A program made the translations under genes and the position numbers. This document shows positions 51,501 to 62,247 of a stretch of DNA of 64,000 nucleotides, piece by piece (position 1 is the first letter of the stretch; each line of letters starts with the position of its first letter). The stretch is from Todiramphus chloris collaris (Eukaryota > Chordata > Aves > Coraciiformes > Alcedinidae). The notes under the pieces are model-generated. The model saw only the letters and a program-made list of their open reading frames with translations, was not told the DNA's origin and did no database searches. The DNA is taken from assembly GCA_025345505.1 (NCBI GenBank), contig JANVCC010000018.1:3581749-3645748 (forward strand), read 5' to 3'.

Positions 51501-54500
51501 ATGTCTGCAAACACCTGCATTTCTATGCTGTTTCTTAGGTACATGTAGCCCAATGTAAAGGATCTTGCTACATGCATGTATGTATTTCAGTGCTAGGTCA
51601 GGGCTGGAATAAGACACTACAAATAATAGAGTTTATCAGGAAACTCCAGTAACAACTTATACTTCTGGGCCCTCTTTTGGCTAAACATGGCAATGCATAT
51701 AGCAAAACTGTTGCAATGCTGAAGGTACCTAATTGAGTAATGTAACTTCAAGCCAAATATCATACTAACCAGGTCAATATCTCATGCTTTTCCCACATAT
51801 TTGCATGTAAAAGGCAAGGAAATAGAAATGTAAAGAAATCATTCCTCTGTAGTGAGGTTCTTACTAGCAATAAAATCAGAGGAAAAGCTTTAATTGCAGC
51901 TCCCAAGTGTGCTTGGTGAAGAGTCCATTAAATCACATAAAACACTTCAGAGTAACAAAATATTTTAAAATATTAAATGTCCATATTGAGATGATAAACT
52001 CATTTTGCAATTAAAAAGTCTAAAAATAATAAATAAATTACAAAATTAACTATTCATACTTTAAGAAAATTAATATTTGATAAGGAATACTAGTTTACTA
52101 GTTTAGACATTACCTTAAATGCTTTTTTTTCCTTTCACCCAGGTAAATAAATCAATCATTAGTACAGTAATTTTTAGGGATCACCTTTGCACTGGGACAA
52201 CTAGCACTCTAGCAAACAAATCCCATATGTAGTTTTGGAGTTAGCCAGATGACACTGCATGTGACAACCTTTATTTGAGGGAAAAGAGAACTTTTCTGTA
52301 TGGACATGAAGCTATAATGTCCAAGGTAGCTTTACATCCATAGAACAGTTCCAGACACATTTGTTAGTATAGAATCATACAAAGAATAGTAGAGGTTGGA
52401 AGGGACTTCTGGAGGATCATCGAGTCCAACCCCCTTGCCAGCACAGGATCACCCAGGGCAGGCCACACAGGAACAGATCCAGGTGGGTTTTGAAAGTCTC
52501 TAGAGAAGGAGACTCCACAACCTCTCTGGGCAGCCTGTTCCAGGGCTCCATTAACCTCACAGGAAAGAAGTTTTTCCTCATGTTGAGTTGGAACTTCCTG
52601 TGTTCCAGTTTGTGACTATCACCCTTCATCCCATGACAAGGCACAACTGAAAAGAGACTGGCCCCTTCTACTTGACACCCACCCCTCAGATATTTATAGG
52701 TATTAATAAAATCCCTTCTCAGCTTTCTCTTTTCCAGGTTAAACCACCCCAGGTCTCTAAGCCTTTCCTCCTAAGAGAGATGTTCCAGTCCCTTCATCAT
52801 CCTTGTAGCCTCCATTGAACTCTCTCCAGTATTTCCCTGTCCCTCTTGGACTGAGGAACCCAGAACTGGACACAATACACCAGATAACAGAGATAAGAAT
52901 ACTCCAAATATAGAGATCATGTTTACATAATTATATAGCAAGGAATAAAATCAATAATTGGGTCTTGCATTTTTGAGATACTCAATCTTCATCTAGTAGA
53001 TTGGTCGTGAAGTGGGGAAGATCAGTCCTGTTGATGGCATGAAGTTGGAACTCTTTTCTGTTAAATCCTGATTTGGCCTTAGCTTTTCTCCCATCATAGT
53101 CACTCCACAAACATGTTTTCCCTTCAGTCTTTCAGGATGTCCATGTGATGATATTTGTTGGATTTGGTTTCCTGATGACCTTTCTGAAGAAATATGGATT
53201 CAGCAGTGTTGGTATCAACATGCTTATTGCTGCCTTTGGTCTCCAGTGGGGAACCCTGATGCAAGGATTTTGGCACATGGATGAAGGGAAAATTCTTGTT
53301 GATATCAGAAGGTACGTCTGAATTTACCAAAACTGACATTTCTATCCTTAAAGATCTCAGGAGAAGCCATAAACTACATCTGCAGGATCAGACTTCTAAG
53401 TTTACTCAAATCTGATTGAGCTTTACTGTCCACCTCTCAGAATTCATCTGCCCTTCACTTCTAAAGAGGCAGCACCTGGTACATTGGGTGAAGTGCAACA
53501 AAGGGTGGGATGAAATTTGAGGTGCTATGTTACATGTGCGCCATAAGTCATGTAAAGAGACTGATTTGAATCTCTGGAGCTATGGAAGCTGGAGTATTTC
53601 CAGCAGTAGCACATCACCTCCTGCATCCATTTGGTATGAAAGGATCTCTCCTTCCATGACTTAGAGGGTCACAGAAGAAAGGCTGGGACAGTGTATCTAT
53701 CCAGTCATGAGGTTTTCTCCTGCTTCTCAAGGAGTGATTGACATGAGCACCATACTGCAGTAGGTTTTGGACTCTAACCATAGAATGAAAGACCTCATGA
53801 GAAATGTCTCTGGATACTCTTAATCCCCCTCCCATTCATCTGTCTTGCTTATACCAAAGTCTCAGAGTGTTTTCCACATCTGCAGTTCTGTTTTCCAAGA
53901 CAATTTGTAGAAAATATTGAAAGCTGGTAAGATCCCTAGAAAACCCATCTGGAAAGGTTTGATTTATTTTTTGTGCACAAAGATGGCCTTGATAATTCTG
54001 TATCTGAAGAGTTAAAGCTCTATAATTTTTAACGATATCACACGTTTGATATTACAGTCTTATTTCAGGTCTCTTTAAATTGATTTTATTTTTTCCTGTG
54101 TTTTTGTTTTGCTTTATCTTGAGTGTATTCATTTTCTTTAACTTCAGCATGATAAATGCAGACTTCAGTACGGCAACTGCTTTGATTTCATTTGGAGCAG
54201 TCCTGGGAAAAACAAGTCCTGTTCAGATGCTGATCTTGACTATTCTGGAGATCACAATCTTTGCATGCAATGAACATCTAGTTACAGAAGTATTTCAGGT
54301 ATGACTGTTTGACTACGGTTTTTTCCTGTTTATAATGAATACTTTCACTTTGTAAGACTTCCAGTTGACATATTCTAGGTTCTAGCTTCTACCATAGAAA
54401 ATAAACCATTAAAGTCATCCATACTTCTCCTTCATGAAATCCTCACCTTTACGCTGTATGCAATCTGTGGAATTGTTTTGGGTCTCTCTTACAGGCCACA

Positions 54501-57500
54501 GATGTTGGAGCCTCAATGACTATTCATGCTTTTGGAGCTTATTTTGGTTTGGCCGTAACCTTAGTCTTGTATCGTCCTGGTTTGAAAAACAAACATGAAA
54601 ATGAAGAATCTACCTATCATTCAGACTTATTTGCCATGATTGGTAAGTGAAGTTATAATGAGTGCAGATCAGTTGTTCATCCCTCTTTCATCCCTATGTT
54701 TTAATGATTGCCTATGATTACACTGCATCCTTTTTCTTAAGTACACTCCTACAGACATATGCTTTTTTGTCTGAGGCATGGACAACGTTTTCAGTGGCAC
54801 ACATATTTTTACAGTTTTTCTGTACATAAAAAAAGGGAAGATCAAATTAAACAAGTGTCTTCACTGTGCATTAGAAGTGACTCTGTTTTTTGTTAAATCT
54901 TCTGTTATAAGCAGCATTTTCAACGAAATTTAGCATAATTAAAAGTATTGAGATGTGCCTGTCCTGCTAATAAATGTTAGAAATCATACATCAATCTGTC
55001 CATGGGATCTATTTATATATAGTTTACCAGTAGAACTCTAACTTATGTCAATAAATGATAAAGGATTTGCATGTGAACTGCCCTGCTAATGCATCCTATA
55101 CTATTTTCACAATGGTGGTGAGCTCTGCCAGTGAGTGAGGCATGACAAGGGGTCTCAAGGTGTTACAACCTTCCAGTAAGATTTGACATAGACCACTTGT
55201 CAAAATCCTGTCTGACAGTGTCAAAAGCTTCTGCATAATCTGTTATTTCTTCCAGCATTTTGTCTATTTCATGTTTCTTACTGATCATCTTCCTCATTTC
55301 TTGTAGCTAGTCCTGTTGTGTTGGATCTTTCACATTGAAATACCTCTTGTGACTGAACAGTCTTTGTTTTGTTTTGACTTATATTCATCCAGGTACCCTG
55401 TTCCTTTGGCTTTTTTGGCCCAGTTTCAACTCTGCCATTGCACCTGAAAAAATTTACCAGATAAAAGCAGTTGTCAACACTTACTATTCCTTGGCTGCAT
55501 GTGCTGTCGTAACATTTGCCCTCTCCAGCCTGGTAGATCCAAGAGGCAAATTCAGTATGGTAAGAATCATATTGCAACCTCTGTTAAATTGAGTCATAAG
55601 AATGATCAGGCAGATTCACGTCGTCTGTGAACCACCTGGAGACTTTGCTCCAAAATTTGCAAAATTAGAGCTATTACAATTCTAAAAACTATAATGTAAG
55701 ATTGGGTCCTGAAGCGACCTACCCTGCTTTAGGATTCCTCAGTGGGATCACTGCATCTGGAGAGTCAAAAGCTCCAAGACATTATAGTGATGGTCCTGCT
55801 CCCTTGTTTTTGTCCACAGAATCTGCTGGACCGTAGTGACATTAGTCCAATGTTTGGGTGGACTTTTGGGTTTTATGCCAAAGAAGATCCTGTGTGAGTT
55901 ATCATATTGCAGTAGCTAAAACAAGTCTCTCAGGGCAGTGACCTGTTCCCTGGCAACCTCAGAGTGCAGCTGCACAACAGGCAAAGCAAAACCAGGTTGG
56001 GGCTGCCAGTTTTTCATCTCCTTGCCTTAAAATCCACCCCTATGTTCTCACCCACTTCTTTCCAACAGTCATAGTGTTTATCTAACAGCCTGAGCAGGCA
56101 CAGTTCAGTGAGCTTGCAGAATCTGATGTGGTTGTAGGAAGCAGTTCCCACCAGCTCAGACTGGCTCCTTGAGAGGTCAGATAAGTTTTAGTGACTTTTA
56201 AAAAGTTGGACTTCATTAAAGTTGCCCCAGTTAAACTGGCTTAGAGCAGCTTTGAACCAACACCTTTAACATGTAACAGGGAACCCAGTTTTTAACTCCT
56301 TTTATTCTTCACTGGAAAAATCCCACCTGAAGAAAAGGAAAACTTCTGTTTGCAAAAAAGCCTTCAAAGTCACTCAGCCCTAAAACAAGCCTCTGTTCCA
56401 CCTATAGCTCGTCCCACCTCTGCATACACTTTGCAGGTTCTCATTCAAAATGCCACACTGGCAGGAGGAGTAGCTGTGGGTACCTGTGCTGACCTGTTAA
56501 TCCACCCTTTTGGGGCCATGTGCATTGGGAGCCTTGCTGGAATCATCTCTGTCCTTGGGTACCACTTCCTGACTGTGAGTATTGAGGACCCATCTATTCT
56601 CTCATTGCTTCCTTGGCTTTACTGCATCTCCCTTGGTTTGCTAGAAAGAGAGTTTAGAAACTGGCTGATACAGTATAGTTAGTAAGCTGTAGATATCTGT
56701 TTTTAAATCAGTGTGATTTAAATATATGCTTATGCACTAAAAACATGAGCTAAAACCAGAGAAGGATTACAATAATACTAGCGTTCATTAAAGTTAGGAA
56801 TTCTCTTCAAGGAGCAGCCAGAATTTTTCTGCAAGCTCATGTTTCTGTGAAATACGACTAATTACATTTCAGTCTTTTAAAATTTCTAAATAGATCTGTA
56901 ATCAAAAAATACTTTTGAAGTACAAAATGGAAATGTGTCATGTGCAAAACCATGTAAACGGGTATTTTCTGATGGAGGAACATTCTGGAACAAACCTGAC
57001 CCAGACCGGGAGTGTATGTGTTACTGAGACACCTCCTTCAACCTTCGCTTTGCAAAAATTAGGAATATTAGTGGACTGTCATGTGATTTGAAATATTATA
57101 TTTGTGATGGTAGCTTGAACATTTATACCATTACACATACAAACTTGGTCTTCTTTGCATACAAACAGCTTTATGATGAAGGGAAAGATAGCAAGGTTTA
57201 GAATTCAGCTTTGTGTACATGAGATGAATTGTTCCTTGCACTTCTGCACTACTTTCTTTTGCATATCATTCTAGAGATAGTGAAGGACTATAAACTCACT
57301 CTAAGCTTTGTATTTCCTCACATTTCAGCCTTTGTTGGCATCTAAGCTGAACATTCAAGACACTTGTGGAGTTCATAATTTACATGGTTTACCTGGAATA
57401 CTGGGAGGTATCGCTGGCATCGTAGTAACTGCAATAAAACAAGAAGTTAGGTGAGTTACAGAAAGAGAGAAAGGAGTTTATGGATATTTGAAGACCTGTC

Positions 57501-60500
57501 ATAATTTCCCACCTTCCCTGGATCTAATCTTGATTCTTTTTCAGAAAATACATTTTTAATTTAATGTCAGGTGTCGTGTTCTGGAATAAAGAGGACTCTT
57601 CTTGATACCCTGTCTTTAACACACTGCTTATATACTAGGCTTGTTCAGAATTAAAAGCTTGAGTAAAAATAAATAAATTAAAAACATCGCAAAAAGCAGC
57701 ACACAGAACCATTCAAATGCAGAATAATCTTTATTATGATTCTACAATTATACTGTTGGTAACTAATATTTCCAAGACAATTAACAAAATGGGCTATGTA
57801 CACTATTAAAAGACTCCAGGAAAACGAAATATGGGTTTTATTTTTTTACAAAGGGGAAAATTCTATGAAGGCTTACAAGATGAGGCTTACTAATAAGCTT
57901 TTTTAATAACTTGTTTTTATCTGTAGCCTAAAATAAAACCAATACATAATCATTATTTCTGTCTTGTACAAAGCAACATCAGGATATTGTCCTGTGAGCC
58001 ATCGTGTCCAGCAGACAGCCAGTACAATATTATAAGACCAATTACCAGTCTCAAAGTGGAACAATTTTTTCATTGACAGTGGTTTGTTTTTCTGTTGTTT
58101 TTCAGGGGAGATGTCCTCTTGAGTCCTGGTATGCAGGCTGCTGCCCTGGGCAGTTCACTTGGAATTGCACTGGTGGGCGGAGCATTGACAGGTCAGTATG
58201 GTGCATGTAGCAACTGAAATCTATGTGATTTTAAAGGTTTGTCCATGAAGAACTTCAATGTATCAATGATTTTTTTATGAATAATACAGATTAGAATACT
58301 AGAAGTAATGTGTGATGGCACACTGGAAGAAAATAAGTAAGAAAAATTAATTCTCCAATAATTTTGTCTTCAAATGAAGCCTAGATAACTTACTGAATAC
58401 ATGCTCCAAAGATATGGGGTTGTATACATAGGAAGTTGTCAGATGTTGTTCTGAATGGAATTCTCTAGATCCAGACACTTACATTTCTGAACGTAAATTA
58501 GTTTGAGATTAAGATATTCATTTAAGTTTCACATGTTTCCATGTGATCACGGATACTTTCCAAATAAAAATTCAGGCTGAAGTAGAAAATTCTAGTCTGA
58601 AATATGGGAAAGGTTTGAGAAATAATAAACAAGGTCTTATTCAGGTCTACATGAAGAAACCTGCATCATCTCTCATAATGAGTGACCTGGTGTCCCAAGA
58701 TGGTTAGGCATTTCTGTAGACTAGGAAATAAGGCAGAAAACGTAGATGACTCCCTGGGGCACATCCAAGGAACTTTTATTTGGGCATTTTGTCCAATTTT
58801 TAACCCCTGATACTGTTTTTCCTTCAGGTGCTATTCTAAAGCTGCCCTTCTTGGGACAAGCATCCGACCAGAACTGCTTTGATGACTCAGTTTATTGGGA
58901 GGTAAGATACAACCTCCCTTTATTTTCATTGTGTTGGAAGATGTACAGCAAACTGCAGTCCTGCTCTCCTGGAGTTTATGGCTTGCACACAAGTCAGCTT
59001 TCAAATTTATTGGTCTGCCTCAGGCTGTGAACTTACCAAGGCCAACTTCAAGATCTTTTTTAGACTTTCTAGTTAGTCATGCCTTTTACACTGGAATAAC
59101 CTTGAAAAAAAAGCAGAAATTGAGACAACAAACTGAGACCACAGCGTCCCTCTTTATCTCTCCTTTAAGTCTTTAAGTGCTCACTGGATCAGGTACCCTC
59201 TTACTTTTTGTAGTTTAAACACATGATGTTTGCATTCTTGGCTAAAAGGTGCTGGTTTTCTTCTGTGATAGAATTTCATACTGAATGAAATGTAGAGCAC
59301 TTCTTCAGTATTTATAGCATGAGTCTCCCTTGGGCTGAGCAGAAACTCTTCTGCTTCATGATGGAATGGTCTGACCACTGAGGTTATCAGGAGAAGACAG
59401 CCCTGACACTAATGTTTTATGCATGAAGACAATGGGGCTGAGAAAGAAATACATCTAAAATAGCCCTGCTAGGCTCCCTTTATGCTCAGTGAAGAGATGG
59501 CTTTAGACTGCAGTTAATTTGAATCCTTCCAGATTTATATCAGGTTACATGAATTAAAACCTTGAAAGCCTCTGTATTCCCCATGGACAATGAAAGACCT
59601 TTCATTGCCTACCTAGCCTGAATTTTATCCTTCATGCCAGGATCAGCTCAAAAAGGCAAGACAACAAGAAACACATGATATACATGCCTTGCAAGTAACA
59701 CGTTGTGCACCCAGAAGGAGTTTTTATTACTCTTTTAAAGAATCATTAAATGGTAGGGGTTGGAAGGGATTATAAGATCCCCTCTCAGTCTTCTCTTCTC
59801 GAGGTTAAACAGCCCCAGGGCTCTCAGCCTGTCCTCATAAGAGAGATGTTCCAGGCCCTTCATCATTTCTGTAGCTCTCTATTGGACTCTAATGTTTCCC
59901 TGTCCCTTTTGAACTGTGAAGACCAGAACTGGATACACTACTCCCAGATGTAGTTTCACTAGTACAGAGTAGAGGTGGAGGAGAACCTCCTTCTCCCTGC
60001 TTGCCACACTCTTCTTTATGCACTCCAGGATACTCTTGGCTTTCTTGGCCACAAGGACACATTGTCATTTCATGGAGAGCTTATTGTCCACCATGATGCC
60101 AAGGTCCTTCTCCATGGGGCTGCTTTCCAGTGAGTCTACCTCTAACATGTACTGGTACATGGTGTTGTTAATGCCAAGGTGTAGGACTCTACATTTATCC
60201 TTGTTGAACTTCCTTAGGGTTACCTTTGCCCAGCTCTCCAGTCTGTCCAGATCCCACTGGATGGCAGCACAGCGTTACGGCATATCAACCTCTCCTTCCA
60301 GTTTAGTATCATCAGCAAACTTGCTGAGGGTCCACTCTATCCCTTCATCCAGATCATTGATGAAGATATTGAATAAAACTGGACACAGAACTGACCCCTG
60401 GGTAACACCACTACTTACTGGTTGCTAGCTGGGCTCTGCACCACTGATCATAATGCTTTGATCTCTGTTGTTCAGACAGTTCTCAACCCATCTCACTGTC

Positions 60501-61658
60501 CCCTCTTCTAACCCACACTTCCTGAGCTTACCCACAAGGATGTTATGGGAGACAGTATCAAAAGCCTTGCTGATGTCGAAGTAGATAACATCCACTGCTC
60601 TCTCTGCATCTGCCCATTCAGTCACACCATCACAGAAGGCTATCAGATTAGTCAGACATGACTTTCCTTAAGTAAATCCATGGTGGCTGCTGTTGATAAA
60701 CTTCTTTTCTTCCATGTGCTGAGATATGATCTCCAGAATGAGATGCTCCATTACCTTTCCAGGGATGGAGATGAGGCTGACTGGTCTGTAATTACTAGGA
60801 TCTTCCTTCTTGCCCTTTTTGAAGATTGGAGTGACATTGTCTTTCCTCAAGTCCTCACACACTTCACCTGATCTCCATGATCTTTCAAAATGATGGAGAG
60901 TGGTAGAGCAACAACATCAGCCAGTTCCCCCTGCACTCATGGGTGCAGCCCATAAATTAATTCAACTCAAGTATGAACCACACAATTTAGCATTTGGTGA
61001 GATAAAGTCTAAGGGGGAGTTTTGAGCCAAAAGATCATCTGTAGCAATGGCAATCAGAAAAAAAAAACAACCCACAACTTTTAATGACAGGTCATTCACT
61101 GTTTGATCTTGAGGAAGTCAAAGCACTGGTTTTCTCAAGACCTGAAATAGGCTATCATATGCACATGACAAAAAAATGTCAGGAAAAGGAGTTTTAAAGT
61201 GTGTCTGAAGAATTCACAGCCTGTGTTGACCAGTGATATTAATACAACCCTGCTCTGTTACAGGAACATAGGTATTTGACAGACAACATCATTTACATTT
61301 TATTAGAGATGGCCACTTTGTTTCTTTCGAGCTCTTTGAAAAATACGGATTTTGTGCACTCACATAGCTAACATCAGTGTTCAAGGACTTCTTCTGTTAA
61401 GAAAAACTGAATTCATCCCTCAGAATTCAGAACTGCTGGTTCATGTCAGGCTGGGTCAATGTTAATAAAGAGATACGTATTGTATACAAACAGAATTATA
61501 TTCTCAGTGCTCTTTAGTCTCTGTTTATGGCAAAAGGAAGTTTACATCTTATTAACTGAACTCTTCTCTGATTTTCATGGCAGGTTCCAGAGGAGAAACC
61601 ACATGAAATTCACTCCAACAACCATGAGGAGCACAGCAGAGTTGAAGCCATCATGTAG
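45434..61658 (+). CDS. RHAG: Rh-associated glycoprotein (RHAG), 10 exons
   Basis: Complete RHAG. Exons: 45434-45545, 53128-53311, 54148-54298, 54495-54642, 55393-55559, 56437-56574, 57329-57450, 58106-58191, 58828-58901 and 61584-61658. They total 1257 nt and give 418 residues. Lengths of exons 3-6 and 9 (151, 148, 167, 138, 74) match the conserved Rh-family pattern. The protein is a 12-helix Amt/Rh channel of the erythrocyte membrane that conducts NH3/CO2 and assembles the Rh complex. Visible signatures: MRFKF start, [19 protein letters not shown], Asp152 and His160 in [25 protein letters not shown], and the second pore-His block [11 protein letters not shown] (His316, His319), so the twin-His pore is intact. 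Oddities: the first extracellular loop is short and has no N-X-S/T, and the tail is longer than the human one. All introns are GT-AG. Confidence 0.98.
47000..47994. other. RHAG intron 1, unannotated stretch
   Basis: Part of the 7.6 kb intron 1 (45546-53127). No repeat or exon recognised here. The frames on both strands (62-82 codons) have no motif. Confidence 0.4.
48003..48274 (+). mobile_element. CR1 LINE 3' fragment in RHAG intron 1
   Basis: Sense CR1 3'UTR: 'gcaataggatgagtggtaat', 'gctggaacaggttgcccgga', 'aatgggaggtgtccctaccc' and tail 'tttgattctatgattt'. Confidence 0.92.
50030..50134 (+). other. Candidate alternative terminal exon in RHAG intron 1
   Basis: The acceptor TTTCTTCTCCTAG (ending 50029) is followed by an open frame to TAA at 50128-50130. 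An AATAAA signal (50129-50134) overlaps the stop. RHAG exon 1 ends in phase 1, and joining its last C to AG here gives an in-frame continuation of 33 residues, including a strongly hydrophobic stretch ([20 protein letters not shown]). The product would be 70 residues with two hydrophobic helices. T-rich DNA can yield such frames by chance; no transcript evidence is available. Confidence 0.3.
50983..51154 (+). mobile_element. Compact LTR-like element in RHAG intron 1
   Basis: Starts TGTTGTAGGAC and ends CAGCGACA (TG...CA). Inside, in order, are CCAAT (51030-51034), TATATAAA (51053-51060), AATAAA (51076-51081) and a GT/T-rich stretch, the signal set of a retroviral LTR. No target duplication or internal retroviral genes are apparent, so it would be a short solo LTR (about 172 bp). 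It could instead be another promoter-bearing repeat. Confidence 0.4.
51155..52368. other. RHAG intron 1, no feature seen
   Basis: AT-rich intron sequence without recognisable exon or repeat; poly-purine and AT-rich patches only (for example about 51950-52090). Confidence 0.4.
52369..52885 (-). mobile_element. CR1 LINE 3' fragment in RHAG intron 1, antisense
   Basis: Begins with the tail complement ('tagaatcatacaaagaatag') and 'ggttggaagggacttctgga'. It continues through 'gagaaggagactccacaacc', 'gcagcctgttccagggctcc' and 'ctttctcttttccaggttaa' to 'gaactggacacaatacacca'. About 515 bases, ending roughly 240 bases before exon 2. Confidence 0.93.
53128..53311 (+). CDS. RHAG: RHAG exon 2
   Basis: Acceptor TTCCCTTCAG, donor GTACGT, 184 nt. 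It encodes [20 protein letters not shown], then [20 protein letters not shown] and a polar loop ([11 protein letters not shown]). Confidence 0.97.
54148..54298 (+). CDS. RHAG: RHAG exon 3
   Basis: Acceptor TTAACTTCAG, donor GTATGA, 151 nt. It encodes [40 protein letters not shown] and [10 protein letters not shown]. Phe137 before Ala-Cys-Asn-Glu is a candidate for the outer Phe gate of Rh channels. Confidence 0.97.
54495..54642 (+). CDS. RHAG: RHAG exon 4: first pore histidine
   Basis: Acceptor TCTTACAG, donor GTAAGT, 148 nt. It encodes [19 protein letters not shown] with the conserved Asp152 and pore His160, and ends DLFAMIG. Confidence 0.98.
55393..55559 (+). CDS. RHAG: RHAG exon 5
   Basis: Acceptor TTCATCCAG, donor GTAAGA, 167 nt. 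It encodes [16 protein letters not shown], a short loop [16 protein letters not shown], and [11 protein letters not shown]. Confidence 0.97.
55820..55893 (+). other. Candidate cryptic exon in RHAG intron 5
   Basis: A strong pyrimidine-rich acceptor (CCCTTGTTTTTGTCCACAG) is followed by 24 codons open in the phase set by exon 5, then GTGTGAGT. Using the first GT (exon 72 nt, end 55891) keeps the RHAG frame and inserts 24 residues. Using the consensus GTGAGT (74 nt, end 55893) shifts it. No homologous segment is known to me in RHAG, so it is either unused or a rare splice form. Confidence 0.25.
56437..56574 (+). CDS. RHAG: RHAG exon 6
   Basis: Acceptor CACTTTGCAG, donor GTGAGT, 138 nt. It encodes [40 protein letters not shown] and GYHFLT. 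Strongly conserved Rh core. Confidence 0.98.
57329..57450 (+). CDS. RHAG: RHAG exon 7: second pore histidine
   Basis: Acceptor ACATTTCAG, donor GTGAGT, 122 nt. It encodes [20 protein letters not shown] (His316, His319), the second half of the twin-His conduction site of Amt/Rh proteins. Confidence 0.98.
58106..58191 (+). CDS. RHAG: RHAG exon 8
   Basis: Acceptor GTTTTTCAG, donor GTCAGT, 86 nt. It encodes [20 protein letters not shown] and ALTG. Confidence 0.97.
58828..58901 (+). CDS. RHAG: RHAG exon 9
   Basis: Acceptor TTTCCTTCAG, donor GTAAGA, 74 nt. It encodes [11 protein letters not shown] and [13 protein letters not shown] at the end of the last membrane helix and start of the cytoplasmic tail. 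Confidence 0.97.
58902..59738. other. RHAG intron 9, part without features
   Basis: First 0.8 kb of the 2.7 kb last intron. No repeat copy or exon recognised; frames that run out of exon 9 are read-through. Confidence 0.45.
59739..60950 (-). mobile_element. CR1 LINE with decayed RT, antisense in RHAG intron 9
   Basis: About 1.2 kb CR1 read on the minus strand. Frames 60668-60862 ([19 protein letters not shown]) and 60425-60625 ([20 protein letters not shown]) are reverse-transcriptase pieces of ORF2, including the aspartate-bearing FDxxKAFD motif. The remaining ORF is broken. The 3' part keeps 'cctctcagtcttctctt', but the segment between it and the terminal 'ggttggaaggga' is deleted. Non-functional and 5'-truncated. 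Confidence 0.95.
60951..61583. other. RHAG intron 9, distal part
   Basis: No feature beyond the acceptor (TTTTCATGGCAG) of exon 10 at its right edge. Confidence 0.45.
61584..61658 (+). CDS. RHAG: RHAG exon 10: C-terminal tail
   Basis: Acceptor TTCATGGCAG. 24 codons and stop TAG (61656-61658) encode a cytoplasmic tail rich in His and Glu (His401, 404, 408, 411) ending RVEAIM. Human RHAG, from memory, ends soon after the same junction (VPKTR), so this tail is about 19 residues longer. Confidence 0.92.
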   Translation, partial: VPEEKPHEIHSNNHEEHSRVEAIM

Positions 61659-61984
61659 AAAAATAATTCACCTGTAATATTTGTCCTAATCATGCTCTTT
61701 TCAGTTTCTAATGCTAAAAACCAGCATCCAAGTATTGTTCTAACCACACCAGGATTTTGAGAAGGGGCTGCAGATAGACCTATTTGTGTAATATAAAAAT
61801 ATTTTATTTTAGAATCCATAGTCATTATGCCAAGCTAAGGTGAATTAATTAGATCCTTCCAATATATCTGCTCATCAGAAAAACACATCACAAACTGCTC
61901 TACAAAATTATCTGTATTTTACCTTTTGTCATCAAGTCAATACAGCCACTGAAACAGCCCTTGGTTTCAAGCTTATTACAGGAT
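61659..61984 (+). terminator. RHAG: RHAG 3'UTR, likely poly(A) region
   Basis: No canonical AATAAA was noticed close to the stop. A variant AATATA/ATATAAA lies at about 61790-61797, followed by T-rich sequence, and is a plausible cleavage region. A CR1 begins at about 61985. Confidence 0.35.
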
Positions 61985-62247
61985 ACCAGATTTAACTGTA
62001 AGAGGGTAGATTTAGATTAGAAATTAGGAAGATGTTCTTCACTATGCAGGTGGTGAGACACTGAAACAGGTTGTTTAGGAAGGCTGTGGATTCTCTATCA
62101 TTGGATGTGTTCAAGACCACGTTACATGAGCTTTGAGCAGCCTGGTCTAATGGGAGGTTACCCTGCCCATGGTAGAGTGGTTGGACTAGATGATCTTTAA
62201 GGTCCCTTCCAACCCAAACCATTCTATGATTCTAAGATCCTACGATT
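61985..62247 (+). mobile_element. CR1 LINE 3' fragment
   Basis: Sense CR1 terminus: 'gagggtagatttagattaga', 'ggttggactagatgatcttt', 'ggtcccttccaacccaaacc' and tail 'attctatgattctaagatcc'. Good match to consensus-like sequence, so relatively young. Confidence 0.95.

Noticed and set aside
53124..53339. Minus-strand ORF across RHAG exon 2
   Set aside because: Antisense shadow of a conserved coding exon; no independent support.
56350..56682. 110-codon ORF as an independent gene
   Set aside because: Only 56437-56574 is RHAG exon 6 with proper splice sites; the rest is intron read-through.
60018..60428. 136-codon plus-strand ORF in RHAG intron 9
   Set aside because: It is the antisense shadow of a CR1 element; the sense (minus) strand carries the RT remnants.
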